Assembly (NCBI GenBank): GCA_949128115.1 | Contig: OX421964.1 | Location: forward strand, 15,896,892-15,960,891 | Reading direction: 5' to 3' | Origin: Anaspis maculata | Lineage: Eukaryota > Arthropoda > Insecta > Coleoptera > Scraptiidae | Length of the DNA: 64,000 nt | Shown here: one piece after another, positions 34,301-44,822 of the stretch | Layout: each line of letters begins with the position of its first letter | How positions within the stretch are numbered: the first letter of the stretch is position 1 | Notes under the pieces: model-generated | What the model was told of the DNA's origin: nothing | The model's input: only the letters and a program-made list of their open reading frames with translations | Database searches by the model: none | Translations under genes and position numbers: made by a program

Positions 34301-37300
34301 TATCAAGGCAACAAAAACAATTCAATTGGGGGGGAAGCCCGACCTTTAAGCTTTCTTTTGAGGGGGCGCCGATGCTTGTAGGTGCTCTAGTTTCCAAGAA
34401 AATTCAGTTTTATTCGGGCGAGTCACAAGAATTCGAAAATTCATGACCGACAAACAAAAAACTTCATATGAAAAAAATCCTTTTTCTCTGGGCTTTCCAT
34501 TTATGTGTCGCCGATGTCTGTACCTGGCCCAGTAAAATATTCTGCCTTACAGTCCAGCAAACTCAATAATCGGGTTTCATGACGTCACTGACCACACACT
34601 TGTTGATTTTAAACTAGCCGTTACTAGACCTTTTTCACCTACCACAGCTGGATTCACCATATAGTATGGGGGCATAGGTCGTGCCGTGTGCAGCTTCGTG
34701 AAGATATATAGAGTTATGTCTTAGTCGATTCCTGGGGGATCAAGGACCATGAAAAATGATGGTGGAATATTCGTATCTACTGCAGGCAAATATGGTGGAG
34801 GCGCCATAATGGGCTTCATCTGGTAATAAGAAACTGGCTGTAGCTCGTTTGTTTTCCAACGGATTTCAACATCTGGAACGTCATTTTGCAGACAAAAAAA
34901 TTCTCTTCTCATTTCATACCTGAATTTACAAACGTCATTTCGTGAAACTGTCAAATCTGTATTTATAAGACATGCTAAATTCCGCCCTTTTTTGAAGGTT
35001 ATCCGATATTTTTGAAACCTGGCAGTATCATAGATCTTGAAGTGCTTTTTTCGAATTTCTACTCTTCCACCTCGTATCTTTGCCGTTTTGGCCGCCATAT
35101 TGAAAAGATGGCGCCCAAAAAACAGTTTTTTGTCAATATCTTGAATTCAACTGACTCAAGATTGAAATGTGTGTATGCGGAGGAAAGCCCATTCCAATTT
35201 CTACAATTTGACATATCAGTCAATAATGTGCAATTTACGGTTCTTGAGTTAGAGCTTCCAGAACTTCCAGAAGCATCAACTTTCGGCATTCAATCAGTAT
35301 GTCAAACTGATACCACCGTCATGTAGTAGGCAAATAACCCATCAATAGCTCTTGGCCATCAACCATGGATGATAAGAATTTAGAAAATCGATCATAGTGA
35401 TGTTATTTGTGTAATTACAGGGTGAACTGTAAAAGCAAACTGACTTTAGAAAAAAATAAAGATGATATAGCATTTGAAGGATATCAGATACATTCAAAAC
35501 TCATTATTATGATGAGATTTGGGGTCATTATTTAGAATAACCACTTTTCCACTTCGTATCTTTGCTGTTCTGGCCATAATTTTGAAAAAATGGCGCCTAG
35601 AAAATCATATTTTCGATTTTTTCTCGAAAATTCGTCATAAAACTTGAGAATTCATATCAAAAGTGAAGGTCTATCAAATTCTCTATGATTTGACGTCTGA
35701 ATCACTCATGTGCGACTTACGGTTCTCAAGCTATACCTTCTCAAAGTTAATTTTTCCTTAGAGTTCACCCTGTAGTTGCATAGCAACCGTTACCATGATT
35801 GATTTTTTGGATAATGATGGTCTGTGGTTGACAATTTATCATTATTTATGGTTAATTTGACTGCCACGTGGAGCTAAGCTCAACTTGACATGCTGATTGG
35901 ATGACAAAAGTTGATGCTTCAGGGAGCTCTGGAAGTCATAACCCAAGAACCGGAAATAGCACGTACATGAGTGAGATGTCAAATTGTAGAGAATTGAATA
36001 AGCTTCCATTCGCCTACAAATGCTTCCACCTCACATTGACCGAAATGAAGATATTGACAAAAAACTGTTTTTTGGGCGCCATCTTTCCAATATGGCGGCC
36101 AAAACGGCAAATATACGAAGTGAAAAAGTGAAAATTCGGAAAGGGCACCTCAAGATCTATGATACTGCCAAGTTTCAAAAATATCAGATAACCTTGAAAA
36201 AAGGACGGAATTTAGCATATCTTATGAAGACAATTTTGACAGTTTCCCAGAATGACGTTTGTAAACTAAGGCATGAAATAAGAAGAGAATTTTTTTGTCT
36301 ACAAAATGATGTTTCAGATGTTGAAATCCGTTGAAAAACAAACGAGCTACAGCCATTTTCTTATCATCAGATGAAGCCCATTTTGGCGCCTCCACTATAT
36401 TTGCCTGCAGCAGATGTCAATATTCCACCATAATTTTTCATGGTCCTTGATCGCCCAGGAATCGATTAGGACATATCCCTATATATCTTCACGAAGCTGC
36501 ACACGGCCAAGCTTTTTTTGACCCTATGCCCCCTGACTAATAGCAATGAATACTGGCTGATTTTAAAAATCAACAAGTGTGTGATCGGTGACGTCGTCAT
36601 GAATTCCGATTATTGTGTGTGCTGGACTATATGGCAGAATATCTGGCTTATTGGGCCAGGTACAGACATCGGCAACACATCAATGGAAAGCCCAGAGAAA
36701 GAGGATTCTTTTTTCATGTTTCATCTTCAAAGTCTTCTGTTTTGTCGGTCATGAATTTCCGAATTTTTGGGACTCGCCCACAATGACTACAAAAATGTCG
36801 AAAATAAAATGTCATGGAAATTCAAAGAAAGTTCGAAATAAGACCTCAGAAATGTCACAATTAATCAAAAAAATTGCAACAATGATCCAAAAAGGGTTGA
36901 AGTGATCCCAAAAAATGTCAAAATTATTGAAAAAAATGGAACAATGGCTCTAAACATGTTGAAATAATTTAAAAAAAATGTCAAACCTACTCCAAGAACT
37001 GTCTAAATAGTTGCCCAAAATGTTAAAATAAATAGGTAGAAAAAAGTCAAAATAAGTCAAAAACCATTAAAATAATTTTGAACATGTCAAAATTAATTGA
37101 AAAATAACAAAAGAAATCAAAAATTTGATTTTTTTCCATTTGAATCTCCAAGTTATCAAAACTTGTCAAAATGACTCCAAAAATGTCTAAATATAGTATG
37201 GTCTGGATAATCCGAACAGAAAGTTTGCAGACCCCGTTCGGATAACCAAAACGTTCGGACTATAGAATTCACTCTAAATGACATCTATAACCCGAACGTG

Positions 37301-40300
37301 TTTAGTTTATAGATACCTTTCTCAACCATCGAAATCCTGCCAATATGCATTAAAAAATATGCAAATTATCCATGAAAGGTTCATTTTAAATTATTTCATA
37401 TTATTTCATTAAAGCGTACTGCCAGGGTAGCGTATGAACAGCCAGACTCCAATTGACGCAAAATATCAGCTTTTTGTTGAAGATCAACGTGACATGCTTC
37501 CGTGTTGAAGACATGGTTCAAATACAGCTTACAATGAAAGCTGAGACTTACAAGCTCGCATGAAATGTTCGGTATTCTTTCGGAAGGCACGCACAAAGAA
37601 AAATAAATAACAGTTCGGATTACAGCATACAGGGGTTCGGATTATAGATATCATTTTACAGAATTGGGGTGTTCGGATTATAGAGTAGTTCGGATTATAG
37701 AGGGTTCGGATTATCCATACATTACTGTATTCCAAAAAAAAACAAATCATTTCAAAAAATGTCTCAATTGTAAAAATTGTTGAACTTGTTCGACAAAATG
37801 TCAAGTTGGTTCTTAAAAATGTTGAAATGATTTTGGAAAGTCAAAAAAGTGCTAAATAATGCACAATACATGCTTTTAAAAATGTTGAAATCGCTCCAAA
37901 ATTATCAGAATGATTTCAAACATGTCAAAAAGTCCGACAACGTCCAACTATTCATATTGAAAGGAATTGATCTCAAAATGATTTGAAAAAAATGTTGAAA
38001 TGATTCCAAAAAATGTCAAAAAAAATCCACAAAATGTCTTTGGTTGGAGTTTCCGTGTTGGATCTTCTGTGTCCAAAGTCAAACTTTTTGGTGCTCAAAT
38101 TCGAAACCTCGTGGTTCAGGTCAAATTTTCGAAACTTAAAAAGTTGAAGTTGAGTCCAAGAGTCGGACTAGAACTCTACTTTTTTTGTTTCAAGTCGAAA
38201 TTTTCATGTTCAAAGTCAAAATTCCGAGATGGAAGCCAAGGTTTTTTGAAATTTTGAGTTTTTGTGTGAAGTCACATTTCCGCAATAACAGTCGAAATTG
38301 TTTGTCGTTTTCCAAGTCGGAATTTCAAGTCAAAAATTGAAGTTTTTTTTTGTGTTCACATCGGAACTTCCAGATAAAAGTCAAAGTTTTCCGTGTTTGA
38401 GTCAAAATTTGTTGTGTTTGTAGTCAATGTTTCTAGTTTAAAGTCGAAGTTTTCATGTTCAAAGTCGACATTTTGTGCTTGAAGTCTGAATATCAGAATT
38501 TTGAGATAAAAGTCACTTTTTTTTTGAGTTTAATTTTCCTGTTTGAAGTTGAAGTTCTTTGTATTTATAATCAAATTTTCGCAATAAAAGTCGAAGTTGT
38601 TTGTCGTTTTTCAAGTCGAAGTTTCAAGTTGGAAGTCATAGTTTTCGTTTTCCAGTTCGAAATTTCCAGATTAGATCTATTTTTTTTCCAATTTAAAGTA
38701 TATATTGTATATTACTTAATACATGAAATAAGAATAATGAAATATAACGATTCAAATCTTAACTCGAATAAAATATTTCGTTCAAAACATCAGAATCTTT
38801 TTGGGTTTAAAGTTGAGATTTTTCGTGTTTCAAGTCGAAAGTTTCTGTGTATGAAGTCGAAGTTTCCAGATTGAATACTCAAGGGTCTCCAGTACAAAGA
38901 ATCTATTTCCAATTTGCCCCTGTTGAGAAAATATATGCAACACTGTATACACTAGTTGTTTACCTGCTATCGACTCTTTGCTTGGTTTAACAATGCATGG
39001 GCCATAAAGCCATAAAATGTCGATACATTACCAACAACCTCATTTTGATCTAGGTACTCACCCGACCATTATCCATTCGCCATTGTACGCGAAGGTGGTC
39101 AGAAAAGTGTCTAACTGTACCCACCTACCTAATGTTTTGAATTTGAATCTGTATATTGGAATGTTTCCGAGATGTGATATTTCTGGTGTCAAACACTATA
39201 GAACAAAATAGCTTTTTCGTAGAGAGAACATTTTCCAAAAATGTTTTGAAACACTGGAATTTGGAGATTTGAATTTTCATTCAGGTGAACCTCCTTTGCG
39301 AAGCGACTCCACCAGGCAAAAATTTTTAATAATGTGCCTGGATACTCCCCCGGAAAGTTTTGAGTTTGCATAATCGATTTTTGTTTCTCTGGAGGCTTTT
39401 GTTTTGTTCCCTAAATACTGGAAGTGGTGATGGAAAAAGTTGTAAGGGATACGTTAGGTCAAAATAATAACCCTTTGTGGTTCAAAGAAGAATCGTCCAG
39501 GTTGGGTTGGCTGCAAGCAACTTTGAGCGGGTATATGTATGTAAAATGGAAAGCACCACATCAATGGAAATGTAGTCGAAAATAGGACATATTGAATCTC
39601 TGAAACATAAAAATGCTATTCAATATGAGATTTTGGATGAAGAAAGCGCGATACAAATTTTAAAAGGTCCTATTTGACAGCATCTCTTGATGTGGTTAGT
39701 TTTTGCAGAGTATATAATATGAAAAGCAGAACACTTTTCGTGAACCATTTTTTCCGTGAATTTCAAATATGGAAACTATAATATTTCACAATTACAATAC
39801 AACCTTTGATGTACCTTTGAGTATCACATAATTTTGTTTGTTGATGCGATGCGACACCTTGTGTAGTCGAATTGCAGTCGGTATAGTTTTTTATTCCGAA
39901 TACAAATATACCGGGTGTCTGGTGTTTATTCGCGGAAACTTTGGCATTCGATATAGAGCATAAAAAATGGGTAGACTTTTCTTCAACCATCCCGTCCAAA
40001 AACGAACAATAACGGAGATATAGCCCTTCAAAGTTCAAATTGGAAAATCGTTTTTTTTTTTCGTATAACTTTTGAACTGTTCAACCGATTTTGTTCACAA
40101 TTGGACCAAAGTTCACTGAAATGAATATCTGTTGAACAATAATAATGCATTCTCTCAAACATTCTCAAAGGCCAAGATATTGGAGGGTACCTTCCCTCTT
40201 TTTCCCCTATTTTTTACTCCCCCCAATATTTTTAGGGATCGTTGCAAAATTCTCATTAGAGGCTTCGTTTCCGAGATATTTGGGTTTGAAACCTCGGAAA

Positions 40301-43300
40301 ACATTTCGAAATCTCTACTTTCAATGAGCCCTAAAAATGTCCCCCTGAAAACCTCTCGTTTCTTAGAAAAAGTGGAGGTTTATTAACTTATAAATTCTAG
40401 AAAACCTATTTCAGCTGAGAAATCATGAGTTTTTTTTTTAATTTTAATTTTTAGACCTTTGATAGTAGTGCTTTTGAGATATTTTCCAAAGCTTCATACC
40501 CAAATGTCTTGGAAACGAAGACTCTTATAAAAAATTTCCAAGAGTAACTTTCTTCTCTAAATCCAACGTAGAATTCAAAAATTAGAACGATTTTTGAAAA
40601 TAATCAGGTGAGTACAAATAATGGAAAAGGGGGAGGGTACCCCCTATTATCTTTGCCCCCAGAAATGTTTGAGAAAATGCGTTATTATTGTTCAATAGAG
40701 ACTTAAAACTTTGATCCAAAATTGAACAAAATCGGTTGAACGATTCAAAAGCTATTGAAAAAAAAACGAAGTACTTTCTTATTTCAACTTTGAAGGGCTA
40801 TATCTCTGTTACTGTTCGTTTTCGAACAAGAAATCGTTGAAAAATTCACAAAAATCCCTTGATTTGATACTGACCTAAACTCCTAAACTTTTGTTGATTT
40901 GTCTAGAAAATTTCTCCAATTTGGTTGAAATCACTTCTCAAGCCGCTTGTGTGTGTCGCCGGCGACAGTGTCGCTGGCCAATAGGATTCGATCTACCTGT
41001 ACTCCCCTCCCTCCATACCGCGACACGAGTTTCTGTCGTCGTGTCGCTCAAACTATTTAACTACAGTGGAGTGGGGGACTGTCGCCGGGGACAAACGAAG
41101 TTCCGTAAAGCCATCATCAGGAAAATGATTTTGTTATAAAATTCGAATATAAGGCTGGGACTATCAAGAAAATTATGCGTTAAATTTCAGAACATTCTTA
41201 GCCAAATAAACGTAAGTTCAGGTCAATCTCATGAGATTTTTGTGATTTTTTTGGCAGTGTAGTACGTATTGTATTCAGAATAAAAGAACTACATCAATTC
41301 CAATTCGAATATACAGGGTAACGCATCAAGAAAAAAGTTTTTTGTGGCACCCTATATACAGGTGTTTCATTCTTGAATGTCGTCGTTTAAGGAGGTGATA
41401 GAGCATTAAAAAATGAGTGGACTTTCTCGGAAAAATTAATATCGGAAACGCATTATAACGGAGCTAGAGGCTTCCAAAGTTGAGTTTTGAAAATGGTTTT
41501 CTGTTATACATAACTCCAGATTTAATCACTGGATTTCCACCAAATTTGGTACACTAAGTGAGTTGATGCATACCTACAAGCTGGTCCAAGCTGGTCACAT
41601 TTGTAAAAGTTGTGATTTTCCATTTTTTGTTATTTAAAAAAAATATTTTTTGCTTCTTTGGCGAAAGTGCTTTTTTTTCGATCATCACCTCCTTAAAGGA
41701 TGGCATTCCAAAATGAAACACCCTGTATTCTAGGTTATAAAATATTATATTTTCCAATTTCGAAATATACAGAAAAAAATTGTTCAAGAAAAGTTTATTT
41801 CCTTTCAAATTATCTCAATGGGGAAACCTTAACCATGGGAGGGAATTCTCGTGTGATCAACTTGTGTACATTCAGTAAAACAAATGTCTGTGTAAATCAT
41901 ATACCTAGTGTAAATAACCATACATTAGTAGTATCCCCTGACTCCCGTTGGTTCTACCAAACGTTCTACCTGCTACAGAGCACGGTCGTATACCCATTAT
42001 AGGTCACCACAAAACCGACAAAAAAAAAGTTCGATCTGTGAAAATGTATTGTTGGTTGCCTATTCTAAAATATTTAGCCCCCAAATTGGATTCGTTTTTT
42101 TGCTATAAATCCACTAAATTTCAATTCTATCAAAATATACCGCTGTCGCGCCCTTGAGTATTGTGTGTGTGACTAGAATATCATTATAATTTTTCGTTGA
42201 GGAAGTCTGGTGAGCTGTCACCCCTTATTTGGATTTTTTGGATTGTTGTGATTTTTTCAAAAATAATTGAAATTTTCGCAATTTCTCTCTGTCGCGCCCC
42301 TTATTTACATGGATATAGTCATTTAGCATCGAGACCTCACTTTCAAAACCTATCCTGGCTTCTCGATTCCTGATTCCATCGGCCTTAAAATTCGCTTATT
42401 TACCCGGTTTTTACCGTGATGCACTGGAGACCGTTAAAGAGATTTTCGTTCTTTTAGTTTGAATGCGTACGTGTTCGCTATATAAAGTTGACCTATAATT
42501 TTTGTCACTTGGCCGCCATCTGTGATCCGCCTTTTTGAATTTCTCTGAAAGTGATCCGATTTGAGTGAAATTCACAGGCGATGTGAACTTCATCAAAATA
42601 CATCCGATTTTGGACAAATGATGCCCTGCCGCCATCTTGGCCACCGTATTCAAATTTCTCATTATTGGAACGATTTTCCTGGAGCTTGTTTATCATTATT
42701 AGATATTATCTTTGGTTTAGGCTCGTACTTCCAGCACTGAAACAAGAGATTGTCATGTCCTTTGGATGTTCACTTTATAAGCCCCGTTTTCTCAGAAAAG
42801 TTGAGTATCAGACTTATGGATTTTGGTTGTTATCCCCTCTGGTTCTATATGCATACCCCCCAAACCCAAAGTAAGACTATCTTACTACTCCAAGAGCAGG
42901 GCACTGATATAGTATCTGGGGAGAAGTTTCCTCTTTTTCGCTACATAGCTTACAGTCAAGGTCGTCCTCTACCTTGATGCTAACTTAAAGTTTCCACTGA
43001 TTTGCGCAACATTTCGAATTTGAGTATCACCACATAAAATCAATGAAAAAAACCAGTTACGCAACTCATTTCATGTCAAAATATTAAGCAAATATGACAA
43101 AACACAAGGTTGGTAAAAGAAAAATAGTAAAATTGTGGTGTAGTTTCAAGATTATTTCAATATATACCTTCTACATTATACAACATCACTTCAAGAACAA
43201 TGGATTTTTACTTATTTATACAAAACACAAGGTTCATAATAATATAAAAATAGATACCCTTGGCGCTCGTGAGATGAGGTTTTAATGGCAGTAAGAGCGG

Positions 43301-43444
43301 AAATTTGAAAAAATCGTTCTTTTTCACACAGATCAAATTATTTCTGGATATCACACTTACAGCCTCAAGCAGGGATATAAATAATAATAGATTGAATAAA
43401 AGATGAACACTTACCAGCTCTTCGTTCCGCTTCCTTTTCGGCAT
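31312..43444 (-). CDS. F-box/leucine-rich-repeat protein, copy 3 (exons open, very large introns)
   Basis: Exon 1 is 43415-43444 (M-P-K-R-K-R-N-E-E-L, GTAAGT donor). Exon 2 is 33289-33531, or 33540 if its own ATG is used, with the F-box N-H-V-P-D-E-I-L-Y-E-I through L-A-K-V-S-Q-K-F-Q-R-V-C. Exon 3 is 31312-31949 with LRR-like L-x-L repeats, ending GAG|GTGAGT. Exons are open and phase 0. The intron after exon 2 is 1.34 kb (144 bp in copy 1) because of a foldback element, and the intron after exon 1 would be about 9.9 kb. The amino-acid changes against copy 1 are spread widely. Joining exon 1 to exon 2 across 9.9 kb is inference. If splicing fails, exons 2-3 may start at ATG 33538-33540 or be silent. 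Confidence 0.5.
32028..33208. mobile_element. Foldback element in the intron of F-box copy 3
   Basis: The ends GCCCAGTCAA and TTGACTGGGC are flanked by TA. Long arms pair, for example 'cacggtgtttttgaagaatcac' (32369) with its complement near 33070, and 'gtgagcgtcaggtgtgagtcg' (32326) with its complement near 33110. A second element sits in the centre. Confidence 0.85.
32605..32846. mobile_element. Nested TIR element (CAGGGTGAGTCTGTACCCCG) in the foldback centre
   Basis: The ends CAGGGTGAGTCTGTACCCCG and the complement are inverted over about 40 bp. TA lies on both sides (32603-32604, 32847-32848). The surrounding 'agaccaatcact' also pairs across it, so it sits at the host palindrome's turn. 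Confidence 0.85.
33706..34340. repeat. 'ccggttttcggagccgg' repeats followed by 'aaaatgtcaaa' minisatellite
   Basis: 33715-33905 holds many imperfect copies of 'aaaccggttttcggagccgg'. 33930-34300 changes to short units around 'aaaaatgtcaaaattgtt'. The second family returns at 36785-37190 and 37728-38030. Confidence 0.6.
34416..36779. mobile_element. 2.4-kb foldback element
   Basis: Arms of about 1.0 kb pair end to end: 'gggcgagtc' at 34416 with 'gactcgccc' at 36771-36779, 'gccgtgtgcagcttcgtgaag' at 34682 with its complement near 36490, and 'gaaaagatggcgcccaaaaa' at 35101 with its complement near 36070. Each arm has the same open frame in opposite strands (34721-35098 minus, 36020-36334 plus). 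This peptide (K-I-Y-D-T-A-(R/K)-F-Q-K-Y) has no domain I know. Confidence 0.85.
35418..35772. mobile_element. Nested TIR element (CAGGGTGAACT) in the 2.4-kb foldback
   Basis: CAGGGTGAACT and AGTTCACCCTG ends with TA on both sides (35416-35417, 35773-35774). Outer arms are 1002 and 1007 bp, so it lies at the exact centre. Confidence 0.85.
36785..37193. repeat. 'aaaaatgtcaaaatgatt' minisatellite, first block
   Basis: Divergent units of about 20 bp built on 'aaaaatgtcaaaat.attgaaa' run from 36785 to the pogo-like insertion. Confidence 0.65.
37194..37727 (-). mobile_element. pogo/Tigger-like element remnant with CENP-B N-terminal helix-turn-helix
   Basis: The ends (T/C)AGTA..GT.TGGATAATCCGAAC are inverted and flanked by TA (37192-37193, 37728-37729). 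More 'gttcggattatag' boxes lie near the right end. On the minus strand a frame (37396-37596) contains D-L-Q-Q-K-A-D-I-L-R-Q-L-E-S-G-C-S, the first helix-turn-helix of CENP-B/pogo transposases. Only this DNA-binding fragment survives in 534 bp, so the copy is an internally deleted, non-autonomous derivative. It split the surrounding minisatellite. Confidence 0.85.
37728..38880. repeat. Minisatellites: 'aaaatgtcaaaat' then 'aagtcgaaattttcgtgttc'
   Basis: 37730-38030 continues the first family. From about 38040 the units become 'aagtc(g/a)aa(a/g)ttttc.tgtt', about 25-30 bp, up to 38875. Long frames here (38455-38874) are repeat artefacts. Confidence 0.65.
38882..39440. repeat. Dispersed repeat, second copy of 15898-16440
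   Basis: Starts 'gggtctccagtacaaagaat' and ends after 'gataatcgatttttgt'-like sequence. It lacks part of the middle of the other copy. Confidence 0.7.
39441..39908. other. Region without a recognised gene
   Basis: AT-rich sequence without a clear repeat partner in the window and without coding signal. Confidence 0.4.
39911..41250. mobile_element. Palindromic element related to 12851/24825, with a second element in its right part
   Basis: Left arm (39960-40390) and right arm (40420-40840) pair, and both resemble 12851-13803, for example 'aacttttgaac.gttcaaccg' and 'ggtacc(c/t)(c/t)ccc'. From about 40846 to 41250 a different inverted pair ('cacaaaaatccc' and 'atgagatttttgtga') encloses a C/G-richer core with 'gtcgccggcgacagtgtcgc'. 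The true right end of the outer element was not found. Confidence 0.6.
41359..41725. mobile_element. TIR element (CAGGTGTTTCATT family)
   Basis: The left end 'caggtgtttcattcttgaatg' pairs with 'cattccaaaatgaaacaccctg' on the right, and 'ttaaggaggtgat' pairs inside. TA lies on both sides (41357-41358, 41726-41727). 367 bp, no coding capacity. Confidence 0.85.
41910..42440. repeat. Dispersed repeat, second copy of 19090-19640
   Basis: Collinear with the first copy, including both 'ctgtcgcgccc' boxes and the ending 'actggagaccgtta'. Confidence 0.75.
42441..43299. other. Region without a recognised gene; one 'ggcggccatc' unit
   Basis: 42490-42680 holds one unit of the 'atggcggccaagatggcgg' family in reverse orientation. 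The rest, to 43299, shows no coding or repeat signal. Confidence 0.4.
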
Positions 43445-43656
43445 TGTTATTTGATTACCCGAATACACGTTATGATTCTAATAGTTTTCACAGATTTGCA
43501 CGTGCAAAGACGATGCTCACAGAACGACAGCAAATAAGGAAGTGAAGTGATGTAGTGATGAGACGAAAACTAAGAAATGCATATTTGTCAAGGTATAGGT
43601 ACACAAAGAAAGCGTAGGGCAGAGCAGGTCACAGACGTGTGAAAAACATGCATATA

Positions 43657-43960
43657 CAAAGTGTCCTAGAAATAGCGTCCCAGACTTCAGAGAAGTTGTT
43701 TGAATGTCTCAGAAAAATGTGATGACATTTTTTATTTTTTTTTTGTAAAAAATTGGAGAGTAGAAGGGTGGAGGTTCGCCTCATTCCATTTTCATTATTT
43801 GATGAAGTTCGAGTTGAGAAAAAATGAGCTCTCCATTATATCTTGAGCTTTTGAATAAAAACTTGAAACAAATTCTTGGAAAAAAAAATTGTGGAACAGA
43901 GTCAAATTGTGTTTCCCTGAACGGCTTTGGAATAAAGGGCGAGGGCTTTGGGACACTCAG
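43657..43960. mobile_element. TIR element (AGTGTCC family), copy 3
   Basis: The ends 'caaagtgtcctagaaatagc' and 'gggacactcag' are flanked by TA. Orthologous by position to 13804 and 25841. The bases before it ('catgcata') are the target of the later element in copies 1 and 2. Confidence 0.7.
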
Positions 43961-44140
43961 TATATCAAGTGGAGGGAGACCAAACACCATTCGGTGCCCT
44001 TACGGTAAATAGTATCAATGCAACCTTTCAAACCATTGCATTGGCCAGGTAAACAGCAAATTATGTTCAAAAACTACTTTGTGAACAAAAGGCGGTTTCG
44101 AGTAACGGTGTTTGTGTAAATCGTCTCATATCTGTGCTAT

Positions 44141-44822
44141 TGTGCTATTGTAAGTTTTGACAATGAAGTGAGCCCTTTGAAATATACTATGGTGAAATTT
44201 CACCAGTGGAATCAAAAACTCCATTCTGCGCATCGAACAATTAACTTCTTATTCTTTTTTTTTATTCCTTTTTATGAATTCTCTGCTTTATTGTGTTTTA
44301 GGAGGACACATAGAATACAAAACTTCGTAACAAAAATAAAATCCAAAAAGTTATAGGGGAGAATTTGGTCTGGGGTTGGCATGGCGTGCCGTAGGTATCC
44401 CTCCCATTTTTTAGGGGAAGTGTCACTACTTGCCTTCTGTATGTGACTCATAGTGAGAAAAACGGGGAAATTCGCAACATCAGTGCTCGCTAGTCATGTC
44501 ACAAATGCTTCAAAACTTGAAGAAAAATTGTCTACTTTATAATATGAGCTCCGCTGGATTCATCCAGGTACTTTGGAGCTAAAATCAGAGTTGGATAGTT
44601 ATGCGTGAAAAACCATGGAAAAAACGAGTAAAAAATGTAAAAACCCACGTGACAGGCGCGCAGCTGTCAGCTGGCTGCGAATCAACTGTCAAATTAGACA
44701 GAAAACGCGTCAGAGACCAATATGAAACATGTGTCAAACGTCTGAACAACGTCGCCTCTTTATTCTAACCTCTGTGCGTCGTTTTCAAGCTGCTTTGGGC
44801 ACGATCTGTCGTATTTTGGGTG
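44141..44822. other. Region without a recognised gene
   Basis: End of copy-3 homology to the start of the satellite-bearing element. It holds 'gcgcgcagctgtcagctggctgc' near 44656, otherwise nothing notable. Confidence 0.4.

Larger units (their letters stand above)
30720..44140. repeat. Duplicated unit, copy 3, expanded by insertions
   Basis: The blocks 30947-33705 (matching 8450-9965) and 43300-44140 (matching 11760-14330) keep the order and orientation of copy 1. The 9.6 kb between them replace what is 1.8 kb in copy 1 and consist of foldback elements, minisatellites, a pogo remnant and dispersed repeats. Copy 3 also lacks the 12142 and 12851 elements, so it branched off before them. Confidence 0.75.

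Noticed and set aside
34721..36334. Two similar 105-125 codon frames in opposite orientation
   Set aside because: They are the two arms of one foldback element. The similarity is due to the inverted repeat, and no domain was recognised.
38000..38874. Long F/V/K-rich frames that look like a membrane or coiled protein
   Set aside because: Periodic translations of the 25-30 bp 'aagtcgaaattttc' minisatellite.
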